Positions 44,897 through 53,274 of a stretch of DNA of 64,000 nucleotides are shown here, piece by piece. Both the position numbers and the translations under genes were made by a program. The notes below the pieces were generated by a model. That model was not told where the DNA came from. It did not search any database and saw nothing but the letters and a program-made list of their open reading frames with translations. Within the stretch, counting starts at the first letter, position 1; each line of letters begins with the position of its first letter. This stretch comes from JAMXLO01 sp963818775. GTDB lineage: Bacteria > Pseudomonadota > Alphaproteobacteria > Acetobacterales > Acetobacteraceae. The stretch is taken from assembly GCA_963818775.1 (NCBI GenBank), contig CAWFUF010000023.1, positions 220,192 to 284,191 on the forward strand, read 5' to 3'.

Positions 44897-45763
44897 CTAA
44901 CGCGGCAGATGTTCGGCGATATAGGGCGGGAGATTGAAGGCACCCACATGGATCTCGGGCGTCCAGTAGCGCGTTGTGCCAAGGACGCCCGCCGCCTGTG
45001 CGCGCGCACGCAAATGATCGGCGCCGACCCGCGTGAGCGACGCATCTTTCGCCGCCCATCCCAACGTCATGAAACCGCCGACATATGTCGGCACCGCCGC
45101 AACATACGCCGTGACATGCGGCAGGGACCTCGCGCGCCGCAAGCTGGTCTGGCGCAGTTCGTCCGCCTGCATGAACGGAACACCGCACTGGTTCACCACC
45201 AGCCCGCGTGCGGTGAGGATGCGTGCACAGTTGGCGTAGAACTCGTCGGTGAACAACACCTCGCCGACACCGATCGGGTCCGTCGAATCGACGATGATCA
45301 CGTCGAACGTCGCGTCCGGTGCGCGCTTCACATAATCGATGCCGTCGCCGACGATCACCTCGGCGCGCGGATCGTTCCAGGCATCGGCGCCGATCAGCGG
45401 CAGATACTCCTTCGCCAGCCGGATCACCTCGCCATCGATTTCGGCCATCACAGCGCGCCGCACGCCGCGATGCTGCAGCACGCGCCGGAGCACACCGCCA
45501 TCGCCGGCGCCGATGATCAGCACGTTCGCCGCCGCGCCATGCGCAAGCAGCGGCACATGCGTCAGCATCTCCTGATAAACGAATTCGTCGCGCTCGGTGA
45601 TCTGGATCACCCCGTCCAGCACCATCACGCGGCCATGCGAGAAGCTGTCGAAGATCACGATGTCCTGAAAGTCACTCCGCACCCGCGCCAGCTCACGCTT
45701 GACCAGGAAGCGCTGTCCCCAGTCAGGATAGAGCGTCTCGTTGATCCAACTATCGGTCGTCAT
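44897..45763 (-). CDS. speE: spermidine synthase SpeE
   Basis: An aminopropyltransferase joining decarboxylated SAM and putrescine. From MTTDSWINETLYPDWGQRF at 45763 it has 288 residues. Motifs are VMVLDGVIQITERDEFVYQEM, IIGAGDGGVLRRVL, VIIVDSTDPIGVGEVLFTDEFY. It follows speD by 68 bp, a gap that holds a hairpin. An upstream in-frame start (12 codons earlier) is less family-like. Confidence 0.96.
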   Translation of the reverse strand: MTTDSWINETLYPDWGQRFLVKRELARVRSDFQDIVIFDSFSHGRVMVLDGVIQITERDEFVYQEMLTHVPLLAHGAAANVLIIGAGDGGVLRRVLQHRGVRRAVMAEIDGEVIRLAKEYLPLIGADAWNDPRAEVIVGDGIDYVKRAPDATFDVIIVDSTDPIGVGEVLFTDEFYANCARILTARGLVVNQCGVPFMQADELRQTSLRRARSLPHVTAYVAAVPTYVGGFMTLGWAAKDASLTRVGADHLRARAQAAGVLGTTRYWTPEIHVGAFNLPPYIAEHLPR

Positions 45764-45781
45764 GCCGGTCTCCAAACAGAA

Positions 45782-45807
45782 CGGCCCGGAGCATCGCATC
45801 CGGGCCG
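45782..45807 (-). terminator. GC-rich hairpin between speD and speE
   Basis: A perfect 9-bp inverted repeat CGGCCCGGA / TCCGGGCCG with an 8-nt loop lies in the speD-speE gap. On the coding (minus) strand it is followed by TTCTGTTT, a weak U-rich tail. It could act as a partial terminator or attenuator that lowers speE expression, or simply stabilise the speD message. No leader peptide was seen. Confidence 0.5.
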
Positions 45808-45831
45808 CGCATCACGCCAAGGACAGAGCCG

Positions 45832-46263
45832 CTACGGAATCAGCCCACGTCGCTGCTCGGACAGCAGGATAGACTTCGGCGCAAACACCTCCTTCAGCAC
45901 CGGCAGCGAGTGATACGGATTGCACGCGCCGCACATGAAGATGTCCACGGCGGCGAAATCGCGCTCGGGCCACGTGTGGATCGAGATGTGGCTTTCCGCC
46001 AGCACGAGCACGCCGCTCACGCCGCCATCGGGGCCGAAGTGGTGGAAGTGGCTGTGCAGGATCGTTGCGTTGGCCGCTTCGGCAGCGTCCCGCAGCGCAC
46101 GATCGATCAGCTCGGGATCCGTGAGGTTGCTCGCTCCCCACAGATCCAGCAGCAGATGCGTGCCGGCGAACTTCACGCCGTCCCTCACGACGAAGTAGTC
46201 CTTCGGAGCGTCCTCGTCTGGAGCGTCCGAGACCATCCCCAGCGGGCTGAGTGCGTCCATCAC
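45832..46263 (-). CDS. speD: S-adenosylmethionine decarboxylase proenzyme SpeD
   Basis: SpeD supplies decarboxylated SAM for spermidine synthesis. This is the small prokaryotic type, 143 residues. The self-cleavage site lies in LVLAESHISIHTWPE, where the Ser becomes the pyruvoyl group. Further motifs are HLLLDLWGASNLTD and the catalytic Cys region DIFMCGACNPYHSL. Two adjacent ATGs (46263 and 46260) are possible starts. A GGGTACGTG stretch rather than a strong ribosome site precedes it. Confidence 0.95.
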   Translation of the reverse strand: MMDALSPLGMVSDAPDEDAPKDYFVVRDGVKFAGTHLLLDLWGASNLTDPELIDRALRDAAEAANATILHSHFHHFGPDGGVSGVLVLAESHISIHTWPERDFAAVDIFMCGACNPYHSLPVLKEVFAPKSILLSEQRRGLIP

Positions 46264-46371
46264 GTACCCCGTTCCAACCAGTAGACAGCCTCTGGAGCGG
46301 CCGCTCGCGACGACCGTTCCCTCGGGCCAAGGCCGCGAAACATGGGGAAAGGGGGGGCAGCATGCAAGAGG
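46264..46371. promoter_or_regulatory. intergenic region upstream of speD
   Basis: The 108 bp between the flagellar TPR gene end and the speD start are the likely place of the speD promoter and perhaps a terminator of the flagellar operon. No convincing hairpin with U-tract or -35/-10 pair was identified by eye. Confidence 0.25.
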
Positions 46372-49350
46372 CTATTTAGTCTGTTGCGATCCCGGCATTA
46401 CTGGATTTGCTGAGACCGGAGGCTGCAGGGTCTTTAACTCGCCTGGCAGTTCGCGCGCCAGATTGGCCTCCTGCCCTGATCTTTTGAGGTCTGCGACGCC
46501 GCGCACCGGATCGGCCGTTAGCAAGCGGAACATGTCGGCCAACGGCCCAGTCTCCATCCGTGCTCCCTCACGCTGTCGGAGCGCCGTCAGCGCCGGATTG
46601 TCGCCCGCGCGAGCTGTAGCTGTGGCGAGGCGCAGGAGTGTCCGGCGTTGTGGATCGTCCAGCTTGCCGTCCAACGGCACGGTCTTGGCGGCGTAGTCGG
46701 TCAGCGCCCGCTGGGCTGCTGGCCAGTCGTTCGCCCTTTCCAGGATCGTCGCCCGTGCCTCGTAGGCTGCGGCGCTGTCCAGCGTACCGAGTGCCGCCAG
46801 CGCCCGGTCGTTGTCGCCACGCCGTGCATTGGCGGCGGCGACCAGGAGGGTGCGGCGCTCGATAAGATCCGGCGACAGATCCTCCGCGACGGATGCATCG
46901 AGCGCTCCCAGCGCTCCTGCTGCGTCACCTTCGCGCAGCCGCAGCGCCGCCAACCGCGCACCGAAGCCAGCACGAACGGTGCCGGATTGCGCCGCCTGCA
47001 TCAGTTTCTCGAGCAGCGGCCCGGCGCGCTTTGGCAAGTCGAGTGCGACCAGTCGGTCGGCCAGTTTCGCCTGCAATGCTTCGCCGTCCGGGCCGGCCGG
47101 GAGCAGATCCGCGTTTTCCTCCACTACCGACACCAGCTCCAGCGGCGGCAGCGTGTCCGCCACGTCGCCGCGCAGCAAGCCAGCGAACATGTCGCCCAAT
47201 TCGCCGTGGATGGCGGCTTTGTTATCCGGAAACAGCAATTCGCTATCCCGCAGCAAAGCAAGTCCGGAACGCCAGGCTCCGACGCGTGCCTCGAGACCGG
47301 CCAGACGTTCGCGTAGCGCCCGTTCACGCTTATCGCCGCGCCAGGAGTACAGCAGGCTCTCCAGTTGGTCGGCTGCCTGCTTTGCATCGAGCGCACCCGA
47401 AGCGAGGCGCAATTCCACCGCACTGACCGCGGCGCGAGCGTGCACCGATTGGTCCCGTGACTGCGCCAGCTTGTCGTAGCTGGTCAAAGCGCCAGCGCTG
47501 TCGCCCTGTGCCTCCTGCAACATGGCGCGGGCCAAATCGAGCGTGGCATCATCCTTGCGCGCCTGGAGCAGGGCTTGGGCGGTGGTGATCTCACCGCCGG
47601 CGACCAGAGTCTCGGCCGCCAACGGCAGTATGCGATCGCGCACTTCTGGTGGATAGGCGAGCACCAGCGGCAGCGTGGCGGCGAACATCGCAGCGGCCGG
47701 AGCAGAGCCATCCTGTAACTGCGCCAGGCGTACCGCGCGCCACAGCTCAATGTCGTCAGCAGGAGGAAGGCGCGGATCGACCAGGCCATCTGTCTCGTCG
47801 GGTCGATGAGCGAGCAGCGCGGCGATGGACGACAGCGCGCCATTGTCAGGCGAGTCGGCCTCATGCGGATCGTCAGTTGCCGCGATATGCAGCATGGCTG
47901 CTGCCTCGACGCCGAGGCCGAGCGCGATCATCGTGCGAGCCACGGCTTGCCTGCGCGGGCCGCGGGCGAGCGGTGGTGAACTTGCATCCTCCACGATCTG
48001 ACGCTGCAGGCGTTGCAGTAGCACCTCATTGGGCTGGCTAGGGAAGTCGAATTGCCGCGTCAGGCCAATAGAGCGCGCGAGTTGATCGGGAATATCGGAG
48101 GGCGGTGACAAGGCCAAGGCGCCAGCGATCACGAAACCCTGGGCAGTCGGGCGTAATGTCACCGTGTCGGCGTTTGGTACTACTACCACGCCCTGCCAGG
48201 TCGGCAGCAATGTGAACTCCGGCGAATTGTGCGGCACCGGAACGCCCTGACCTTCGCGTCGTTGTGTTCCGACCAGCAGGGTGGCGCCCGAATCGGGATC
48301 TACGACGCTCACGACATTGCCTGGCGCAGCCGCCAGCAGGACCAGGCGATCGTCGGCGACTGTCGCCTGGATAGGATGAAGCGTTGGTTCACGTGCCACA
48401 GCGGAAATGTGCCACGCGTCGGCAATGCGCGACGTGGACAGCGCGGTGGCGGCGTCGAGTTGCACGCGGATCAAGGTCGCAGTTGGCAGCGTTTGCACGG
48501 AAACGGTGCCGAACACCGGGTCATCACGCAATGATGTCGCGTCGATCGTGCTGGGTCGATCAAACACGATCAGCGCCGCAAAGCCACGCCGGAACACCGC
48601 GACGCCAACCTGCGAGTCTGTTGGCACGACAAGTTCGGAGTCGACGCTGGGTGTGGATTGCTCTGCAGCGCCGGCGGCGGTGGCGGGCGGGCTCGGTTGA
48701 GCTGTTAAAACGGGCGGCGATTCCTGCGGGACGGTTTGTGGCGGCGCCGCGCCCGGCGAGACGGGTTCCGGTTGCTGATTTGCCGCTTCCGCCTTCGGCT
48801 GGGCTGGCGGCGGCGGCTCGGTCTTAGCGGCGGACGACTGGGCAGGCGGAGGCGCCGCGGCGGGAGCAGTCGCCGATGACGTGCTGGGAGCGGGTTTGGC
48901 TGCGGGAGATTTGCTTGCGACCGTCCCTTGCTGCGCCTGGGAAGCCGGGGCGGTATCGTGATCCATTACATCGATGACAACCAGATCGCCGAGACGCCAG
49001 TTGTGCAAGGCCGTTCCTGGTGCCACGACCAGTTCTGCCTGATGAACCCCACCGGTGATACTAACGACATTCCGTGGAACACCCTGCGACGCGCCGACCG
49101 TCAGATCGCCAGCGAAGTGGACCACGACGTGCTGGCCCTGCTGCGTCAGATTATAGTCGGTTCCCGGCGGGAGATAGAAAACTACGCGTCCGTATCCTTC
49201 ATGGGTACCGATGTGTACTGGCACATCTTGCTTGCTGTCGGCGAAGGCCGCGACGGGCGGGAGGATCAGCAAGCCGACGAGCAGGCAGGTCGCGTATCGT
49301 GCAGCTACCCTGCCTCCCCACCGCGGCGGGGAGGACGGTCGATGCCTCAT
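46372..49350 (-). CDS. exported 992-residue TPR protein in flagellar operon
   Basis: No named family is recognised. The N-terminus is a signal peptide (ATCLLVGLLILPPVAAFA, cleavage near AFADS). Residues about 42-130 form a beta domain with VVFYLPPGTDYNLTQQGQHV and LHNWRLGDLVVIDVMD, resembling the AMIN-like periplasmic domain. A Pro/Ala/Gln linker (about 135-220) follows, then a second beta-rich part, then helical repeats from about 430 to 960 of TPR character. It overlaps cheZ by 4 nt and is last in the fliL-fliM operon, so a periplasmic flagellar or motor-scaffold role is inferred. Alternative: a cell-envelope protein merely co-transcribed. Confidence 0.75.
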   Translation of the reverse strand: MRHRPSSPPRWGGRVAARYATCLLVGLLILPPVAAFADSKQDVPVHIGTHEGYGRVVFYLPPGTDYNLTQQGQHVVVHFAGDLTVGASQGVPRNVVSITGGVHQAELVVAPGTALHNWRLGDLVVIDVMDHDTAPASQAQQGTVASKSPAAKPAPSTSSATAPAAAPPPAQSSAAKTEPPPPAQPKAEAANQQPEPVSPGAAPPQTVPQESPPVLTAQPSPPATAAGAAEQSTPSVDSELVVPTDSQVGVAVFRRGFAALIVFDRPSTIDATSLRDDPVFGTVSVQTLPTATLIRVQLDAATALSTSRIADAWHISAVAREPTLHPIQATVADDRLVLLAAAPGNVVSVVDPDSGATLLVGTQRREGQGVPVPHNSPEFTLLPTWQGVVVVPNADTVTLRPTAQGFVIAGALALSPPSDIPDQLARSIGLTRQFDFPSQPNEVLLQRLQRQIVEDASSPPLARGPRRQAVARTMIALGLGVEAAAMLHIAATDDPHEADSPDNGALSSIAALLAHRPDETDGLVDPRLPPADDIELWRAVRLAQLQDGSAPAAAMFAATLPLVLAYPPEVRDRILPLAAETLVAGGEITTAQALLQARKDDATLDLARAMLQEAQGDSAGALTSYDKLAQSRDQSVHARAAVSAVELRLASGALDAKQAADQLESLLYSWRGDKRERALRERLAGLEARVGAWRSGLALLRDSELLFPDNKAAIHGELGDMFAGLLRGDVADTLPPLELVSVVEENADLLPAGPDGEALQAKLADRLVALDLPKRAGPLLEKLMQAAQSGTVRAGFGARLAALRLREGDAAGALGALDASVAEDLSPDLIERRTLLVAAANARRGDNDRALAALGTLDSAAAYEARATILERANDWPAAQRALTDYAAKTVPLDGKLDDPQRRTLLRLATATARAGDNPALTALRQREGARMETGPLADMFRLLTADPVRGVADLKRSGQEANLARELPGELKTLQPPVSANPVMPGSQQTK

Positions 49351-49973
49351 TCGAAGCTGGCCAACAACTTGTCGATGTCGGACTGGTCCATAGCGACTGC
49401 GGGGTGCTGCGGGCCGTTCAGCAGTGCGGCATCGGCCGCCGCGCCCGCAAATTCATCTAACGTCTCCCGGTCGCCCTTGCCGAACGTGGCGACGATCTGG
49501 ACGACCTTGGCCTCGATCGTCTTCAGTGTCCCGACAACCTTGTTGATACGCTGGCCGGTGATGTCCTGGAAGCTGCAGGCCTCATAAATTCGCGTAGTGG
49601 CATCCTGTAGTCTGGTTGCCGGTTCGCCGGTCAGGCTCCGCGCAACCTCATCGAGTGTTTCGCAACTGCTCAGGATCGCATTGGTCGCAGTGGCGGTGTG
49701 ATCGACGATTGCATCGAGTTCGTCGGTCGCGAAGGGGATATGATTGTCGGTGATGTCGTCCACCCGCAACGCGGCGATCTCGGTTTTTGCGCGCGCGATG
49801 GTATGGCCAAGAGCCTCCACCTCAGCCAGCAGCGATGTCTCCTGCGCGGACAGATCCCCGCTCAGCGTGGAAAGCACGACCCGCACCACTTCTGCGACCA
49901 TCTCGGGTTCCGAACCAGGATGTCGCGCACGTATCTCGGCGAGTCGTTGGGCCAGCAGGTCAGGTTCAGACAT
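49347..49973 (-). CDS. cheZ: chemotaxis phosphatase CheZ
   Basis: CheZ dephosphorylates CheY-P. The 208-residue, almost all-helical protein has the active-site segment EACSFQDITGQRINKVV (catalytic Gln in QDITGQR) and the C-terminal CheY-tethering helix QSDIDKLLASFE. It overlaps cheY by 8 nt and the TPR gene by 4 nt. Presence in an alphaproteobacterium with cheY immediately upstream fits a flagellar-operon copy. Confidence 0.93.
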   Translation of the reverse strand: MSEPDLLAQRLAEIRARHPGSEPEMVAEVVRVVLSTLSGDLSAQETSLLAEVEALGHTIARAKTEIAALRVDDITDNHIPFATDELDAIVDHTATATNAILSSCETLDEVARSLTGEPATRLQDATTRIYEACSFQDITGQRINKVVGTLKTIEAKVVQIVATFGKGDRETLDEFAGAAADAALLNGPQHPAVAMDQSDIDKLLASFE

Positions 49974-50352
49974 GACCTAACACCTTCTCGATCTTGTCGC
50001 GCAGGGTTTCCGCATTGAACGGCTTCACGATATAATTCGAGACACCGGCCTGCTTGGCAGCGACGACGTTCTCGGCCTTGCTCTCGGCGGTGACCATGAT
50101 GAATGGCGTGGCCCTCAGTTTGGCGTCCGCCCGTACCTCCTGCAGCAATTGCAGTCCGGTCATTGGTGCCATGTTCCAATCGCTGATCACCAGGCCGAAG
50201 TTGCCACCTCGCAGCTTGGTCAGGGCGTCAGCACCATCGCTGGCCTCTTCGACATTGTTGAAATCAATCTGCTTCAGCAGATTTCGGATGATGCGCAGCA
50301 TCGTCTTGTAGTCATCGACGATCAGCACGTTTACGGATTTGTCGATCGGCAT
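49966..50352 (-). CDS. cheY: chemotaxis response regulator CheY
   Basis: A single receiver domain of 128 residues that, when phosphorylated, binds the flagellar switch. The acidic pair is in LIVDDYKTMLRI, the phospho-acceptor Asp in LVISDWNMAPMTGL (about residue 58), the switch Thr in FIMVTAESK and the Lys in NYIVKPFN. Nearby fliM and cheZ are its partners. The start ATG follows a GAAGGGAC-type site 27 bp after motE. Confidence 0.95.
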   Translation of the reverse strand: MPIDKSVNVLIVDDYKTMLRIIRNLLKQIDFNNVEEASDGADALTKLRGGNFGLVISDWNMAPMTGLQLLQEVRADAKLRATPFIMVTAESKAENVVAAKQAGVSNYIVKPFNAETLRDKIEKVLGHV

Positions 50353-50379
50353 CGTCGTTCGGTCCCTTCTCCTTCGCGT

Positions 50380-51006
50380 TCAGCCGCCAGCCTGGCCGTC
50401 GCGTTGCGTGCGCATCTGGGCAAGCTTCGTGGTAAGGTCGCGCGCCTTGTCAGGCTGCATCGCCGCCAGAACGGGCGCCGCCTTCGCCTCCTTCATGCGG
50501 TCCACCACCTGCAGAAGTACTGGCATGTCGAGGTCATTGAAGATCGTCGCTGCGTCGCGTGGTTTCATTGTCTCGTAGAGTTTCACCAAGCCCTGCCAAC
50601 CCGTGTCCTCACGTTGCTTGCGTGCGCTGTCGAGTGCCTCGAGCTTGGTCTGCAACGCCTGCAATTCGCCGATGCGCGCCGCGAGTTTCTGTTCTGCAGC
50701 GACAAGCACTGACTCTCGCGTCGTGAGGGCTGCGTCGCGGCCGTCCAGTTCCTCGCGGCGTTGCCGCAGTTCGAGCAGCAGCTTGCGCTCGGCGTCGTCG
50801 ACGGGCGGCGCGGTTTGCTCAGTCGGCTTTATCGCAGCGGGCTGCGTTGGAGCCGGTATGGCGCCCTGCGCTGCCGTGACTTGAGATGTGGCATCGTGCA
50901 CGGGCACCGCCGCACGAACCAGCTGCGCCGACTTCACGGCCAGCAGGCCGGCGAGAGCGAAGATCGTGATCGGCAGCAGCCGTATCGAACCGAGGCGCCG
51001 GGTCAT
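50380..51006 (-). CDS. MotE-like flagellar motility protein
   Basis: A 208-residue protein with an N-terminal membrane segment (LLPITIFALAGLLAVKSA), a Pro/Thr/Ala linker, a coiled coil (about 75-140, ERKLLLELRQRREELDGRD) and a C-terminal MgtE-N/FliG-like helical domain. The last contains LYETMKPRDAATIFNDLDM and MKEAKAAPVLAAMQPDKAR. This architecture is the MotE family, the chaperone of MotC and a known member of alphaproteobacterial flagellar operons. It overlaps the DUF6468 gene by 4 nt. Confidence 0.87.
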   Translation of the reverse strand: MTRRLGSIRLLPITIFALAGLLAVKSAQLVRAAVPVHDATSQVTAAQGAIPAPTQPAAIKPTEQTAPPVDDAERKLLLELRQRREELDGRDAALTTRESVLVAAEQKLAARIGELQALQTKLEALDSARKQREDTGWQGLVKLYETMKPRDAATIFNDLDMPVLLQVVDRMKEAKAAPVLAAMQPDKARDLTTKLAQMRTQRDGQAGG

Positions 51007-51434
51007 CTTGCCATCCTCAGCGCCTTCAGCAGATCGCGCTCGGCCTGGCTTCGCACCCGCGGCTCCGTGGCATCCGTATTGGAGACCACAGTCAATCGTG
51101 GTGCCTCACTGGCGAGCGGTCTGCCGGCACGCACGAGCGCTTCCAGCCGATCAGCCAAACGGCCACCCCGTTCTATCAGAAGTGTAAGGTCGTCCTTGAG
51201 CGACAATGCCGCATCGACCTGATGAGCGATTTGCTGACCAGCGCCGTCGGCGGCACCCCGCAGTCGCTCGATGCCGATTTCCGCCTGGCGCGTGCTGGCA
51301 TTGAATCCGGCGATCAGCTCCTGCAATTGCACGCGATCGCGTTTCAGCACGCCGAGAGCGCGCTCCAGGCGCACGGCGTGGAACAGGGTCGCCGCGAGAA
51401 GTGCGATCAACACGAGTTCGAGGATCAACTCCAT
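51003..51434 (-). CDS. DUF6468 family flagellar-operon protein
   Basis: A 143-residue protein with one N-terminal membrane segment (LILELVLIALLAATLFHAV) and a long helix with coiled-coil character (LERALGVLKRDRVQLQELI). The C-terminus is charged. The family occurs in alphaproteobacterial flagellar clusters between fliM and motE; function is not established to my knowledge. Its position here is exactly that, overlapping motE by 4 nt. Confidence 0.8.
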   Translation of the reverse strand: MELILELVLIALLAATLFHAVRLERALGVLKRDRVQLQELIAGFNASTRQAEIGIERLRGAADGAGQQIAHQVDAALSLKDDLTLLIERGGRLADRLEALVRAGRPLASEAPRLTVVSNTDATEPRVRSQAERDLLKALRMAR

Positions 51435-51477
51435 GCCGTGATTGTCGCGCAGTAGTGTTAGGAAACTGCCAATGCGG

Positions 51478-52542
51478 TCAGCGCTCGGTCTGCTGCAACC
51501 GCGGAACTTCCCGCTCGATTCGCACGGCGATGCGGTTCTTGCGGCGGCCGACGCGGCCCTCGAACAGCGGCACCGTGCCGCATCGCACCATCACCGGCGC
51601 ACTCAGCACCGTGTTGAGCAGGATGCGGTCGCCAGGGTGAAGCGCCATTACATCGGACAATCGCATCATCTGTTCGTCCAGCACGACGTCCAGCTCGACC
51701 TCGGTATTCCACAATTCCTCGGCGAGATGGGTTTCCCAGATCGAATCACGGCCAAATTTCTCACCCATGAACTGCTGAAGCAGCAGTTCGCGCACTGGCT
51801 CGAGTGTGGCATATGGCAACAGCAACTCCATACGACCACCGCGGTCCTCCATGTCGATGCGCAGGCGTGCGAGCACCGCTGCGTTCGACAACCGGCTGAT
51901 GGTGGCAAAGCGCGGGTTCACCTCCAGCCGCTCAAAACGGAAGGTGACCGGACAGAGGGGATCGAAACTGGCGGAAAGGTCAGCCAGCACCACCTGGATC
52001 AGCCGCTCAACCAGCGTGCGTTCGATTGTCGTGTAGGGGCGGCCCTCGATGCGCATCGCCGCGGTACCGCGGCGGCCGCCCAGCAACACGTCCACGATGG
52101 AATAGATCATCGCGGAATCGACGATCATCAGGCCGTAGTTGTCCCACTCCTCCGCCTTGAACACTGCGAGCATGGCCGGTAGCGGGATGGAGTTCAGATA
52201 GTCGCCGAAGCGCAGCGACAGAATGTTGTCGATGCCTACCTCGACATTGTCCGAGGTGAAGTTGCGCAGTGAGGTGGACATGATGCGCACCAGCCGGTCG
52301 AACACGATCTCCAGCATCGGCAGGCGCTCGTACGAGACGAGACCCGAGCTGATGATCTTCTGCATCCCGCTGCGATTCTCGCCGCCGGCGGCACCTTCGT
52401 CGAAGCCGAGCAGACTGTCGATCTCGGCCTGGTTCAGCACGCGCGCGGGTTGGGTCGGCTGAGCCTCGTCACCCGCGGCCTCTGCACCCCACGCCGCGGC
52501 CAGTTCTTCGTCGGACTGGGGTGGGTCGGGAGCGTCGCTCAT
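51478..52542 (-). CDS. fliM: flagellar motor switch protein FliM
   Basis: FliM is the C-ring switch protein that binds CheY-P. The 354 residues contain the CheY-binding helix NQAEIDSLLGF, here after an unusual 36-residue acidic/Pro extension (DAPDPPQSDEELAAAWGAEA). The middle domain has SYERLPMLEIVFDRLVRIM and LLGGRRGTAAM. The SpoA domain follows at about 270-345 (DVVLDEQMMRLSDVMALHPG). It overlaps fliL by 4 nt. Confidence 0.95.
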   Translation of the reverse strand: MSDAPDPPQSDEELAAAWGAEAAGDEAQPTQPARVLNQAEIDSLLGFDEGAAGGENRSGMQKIISSGLVSYERLPMLEIVFDRLVRIMSTSLRNFTSDNVEVGIDNILSLRFGDYLNSIPLPAMLAVFKAEEWDNYGLMIVDSAMIYSIVDVLLGGRRGTAAMRIEGRPYTTIERTLVERLIQVVLADLSASFDPLCPVTFRFERLEVNPRFATISRLSNAAVLARLRIDMEDRGGRMELLLPYATLEPVRELLLQQFMGEKFGRDSIWETHLAEELWNTEVELDVVLDEQMMRLSDVMALHPGDRILLNTVLSAPVMVRCGTVPLFEGRVGRRKNRIAVRIEREVPRLQQTER

Positions 52543-53063
52543 TGGACCAGCATCTGGGTGAAAAGCACGTCTGTTATGCGCGCCGGAGCGGCGGCAAGGT
52601 TGGCGCGCGCGATCAGTTCCTCACGCAGGCGATAGGTGCCGGCGGAGCCCCGCAGCTCCTGCGGGCGCATCTCGCGCATGTAGGTCAGGAACAGGTCCTG
52701 AAGCCGCGGCATGGCGGCCTTCACGCGTTCCACGTCTTCCTGCTTCTGCACCTCGAGACGCGCGGTCAGTTTCACGTAACTCGGCCGCTGCGGATTGCTG
52801 TTCAGGTTGGCGATCAGCTCCGGCAGATCAACGTAGATTGGCGTTGCTGGCGTGGCCTGTTCGGTGGGCATCTCGGCGTGCTGCATACCGAGCAGGCGCG
52901 GCAGGATCCCCGAGAACCACAGGCCAGCGCTGACGCCCAACAATGCGACGGGGACGGCGAGCAGGATCAGCTTGCGCCGACCGCCCGACTTCTTCTCTGG
53001 CTCGGGTTGTTCGGGTGTTTCGTCGGGCTTGCTGGTTTCTTCCGCTGCCGCGGCCTTGGCCAC
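52539..53063 (-). CDS. fliL: flagellar basal body-associated protein FliL
   Basis: FliL surrounds the stator and aids torque. The 174-residue protein has a Lys/Glu/Pro-rich cytoplasmic tail, one membrane segment at about 31-52 (KLILLAVPVALLGVSAGLWF) and a periplasmic domain with YVDLPELIANLNSNPQRPSY and the C-terminal RITDVLFTQMLVQ. It is the first gene of the minus-strand operon; a AAAGGAG site precedes the ATG. Confidence 0.93.
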   Translation of the reverse strand: MAKAAAAEETSKPDETPEQPEPEKKSGGRRKLILLAVPVALLGVSAGLWFSGILPRLLGMQHAEMPTEQATPATPIYVDLPELIANLNSNPQRPSYVKLTARLEVQKQEDVERVKAAMPRLQDLFLTYMREMRPQELRGSAGTYRLREELIARANLAAAPARITDVLFTQMLVQ

Positions 53064-53122
53064 TGGCTGCTCCTTTGACCTATTGCACGGCAGGATGACA
53101 GGGAGCTGTTAATAAACCTTTG

Positions 53123-53141
53123 CCCGGCAAATTCCGCCGGG
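53123..53141. promoter_or_regulatory. palindrome in the fliL-flgF divergent region
   Basis: CCCGGC and GCCGGG flank a 7-nt AT-rich centre (AAATTCC), inside a longer TGCCCGGC...GTAGGGCA context. It lies about 133-151 bp upstream of the predicted flgF start, the distance typical of enhancer sites for sigma-54 activators such as FlbD in Caulobacter. It could equally serve fliL, whose start is 60 bp away. No U-tract follows, so a terminator is unlikely. Role is inference. Confidence 0.45.
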
Positions 53142-53247
53142 TAGGGCAATCAGTGCCGGATGTCCCCTACCATCTCAGCGTCGGCGATGTGCCGGTCCAG
53201 CCACGACTTAGCAAGCGGGGTCAGCGCAACCACGAAGCTGCGGCGAA

Positions 53248-53262
53248 TGGCACGCTGCTTGC
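53248..53262 (+). promoter_or_regulatory. sigma-54 promoter of flgF
   Basis: TGGCACG, four bases, TTGC matches the RpoN consensus TGGCACG-N4-TTGCW in all fixed positions except the final W. The -12 C is base 53262, placing +1 at about 53274, one base before the flgF ATG (53275). No Shine-Dalgarno lies in front of the ATG, consistent with a leaderless or nearly leaderless message. Sigma-54 control of mid/late flagellar genes is established in Caulobacter. Confidence 0.8.
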
Positions 53263-53274
53263 GACAGCGCGGAC

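Noticed and set aside
49300..49340. CCCCACCGCGGCGGGG palindrome as a terminator after cheZ.
   Set aside because: It lies inside the start of the TPR gene, whose signal peptide reads cleanly through it, and no U-tract follows.
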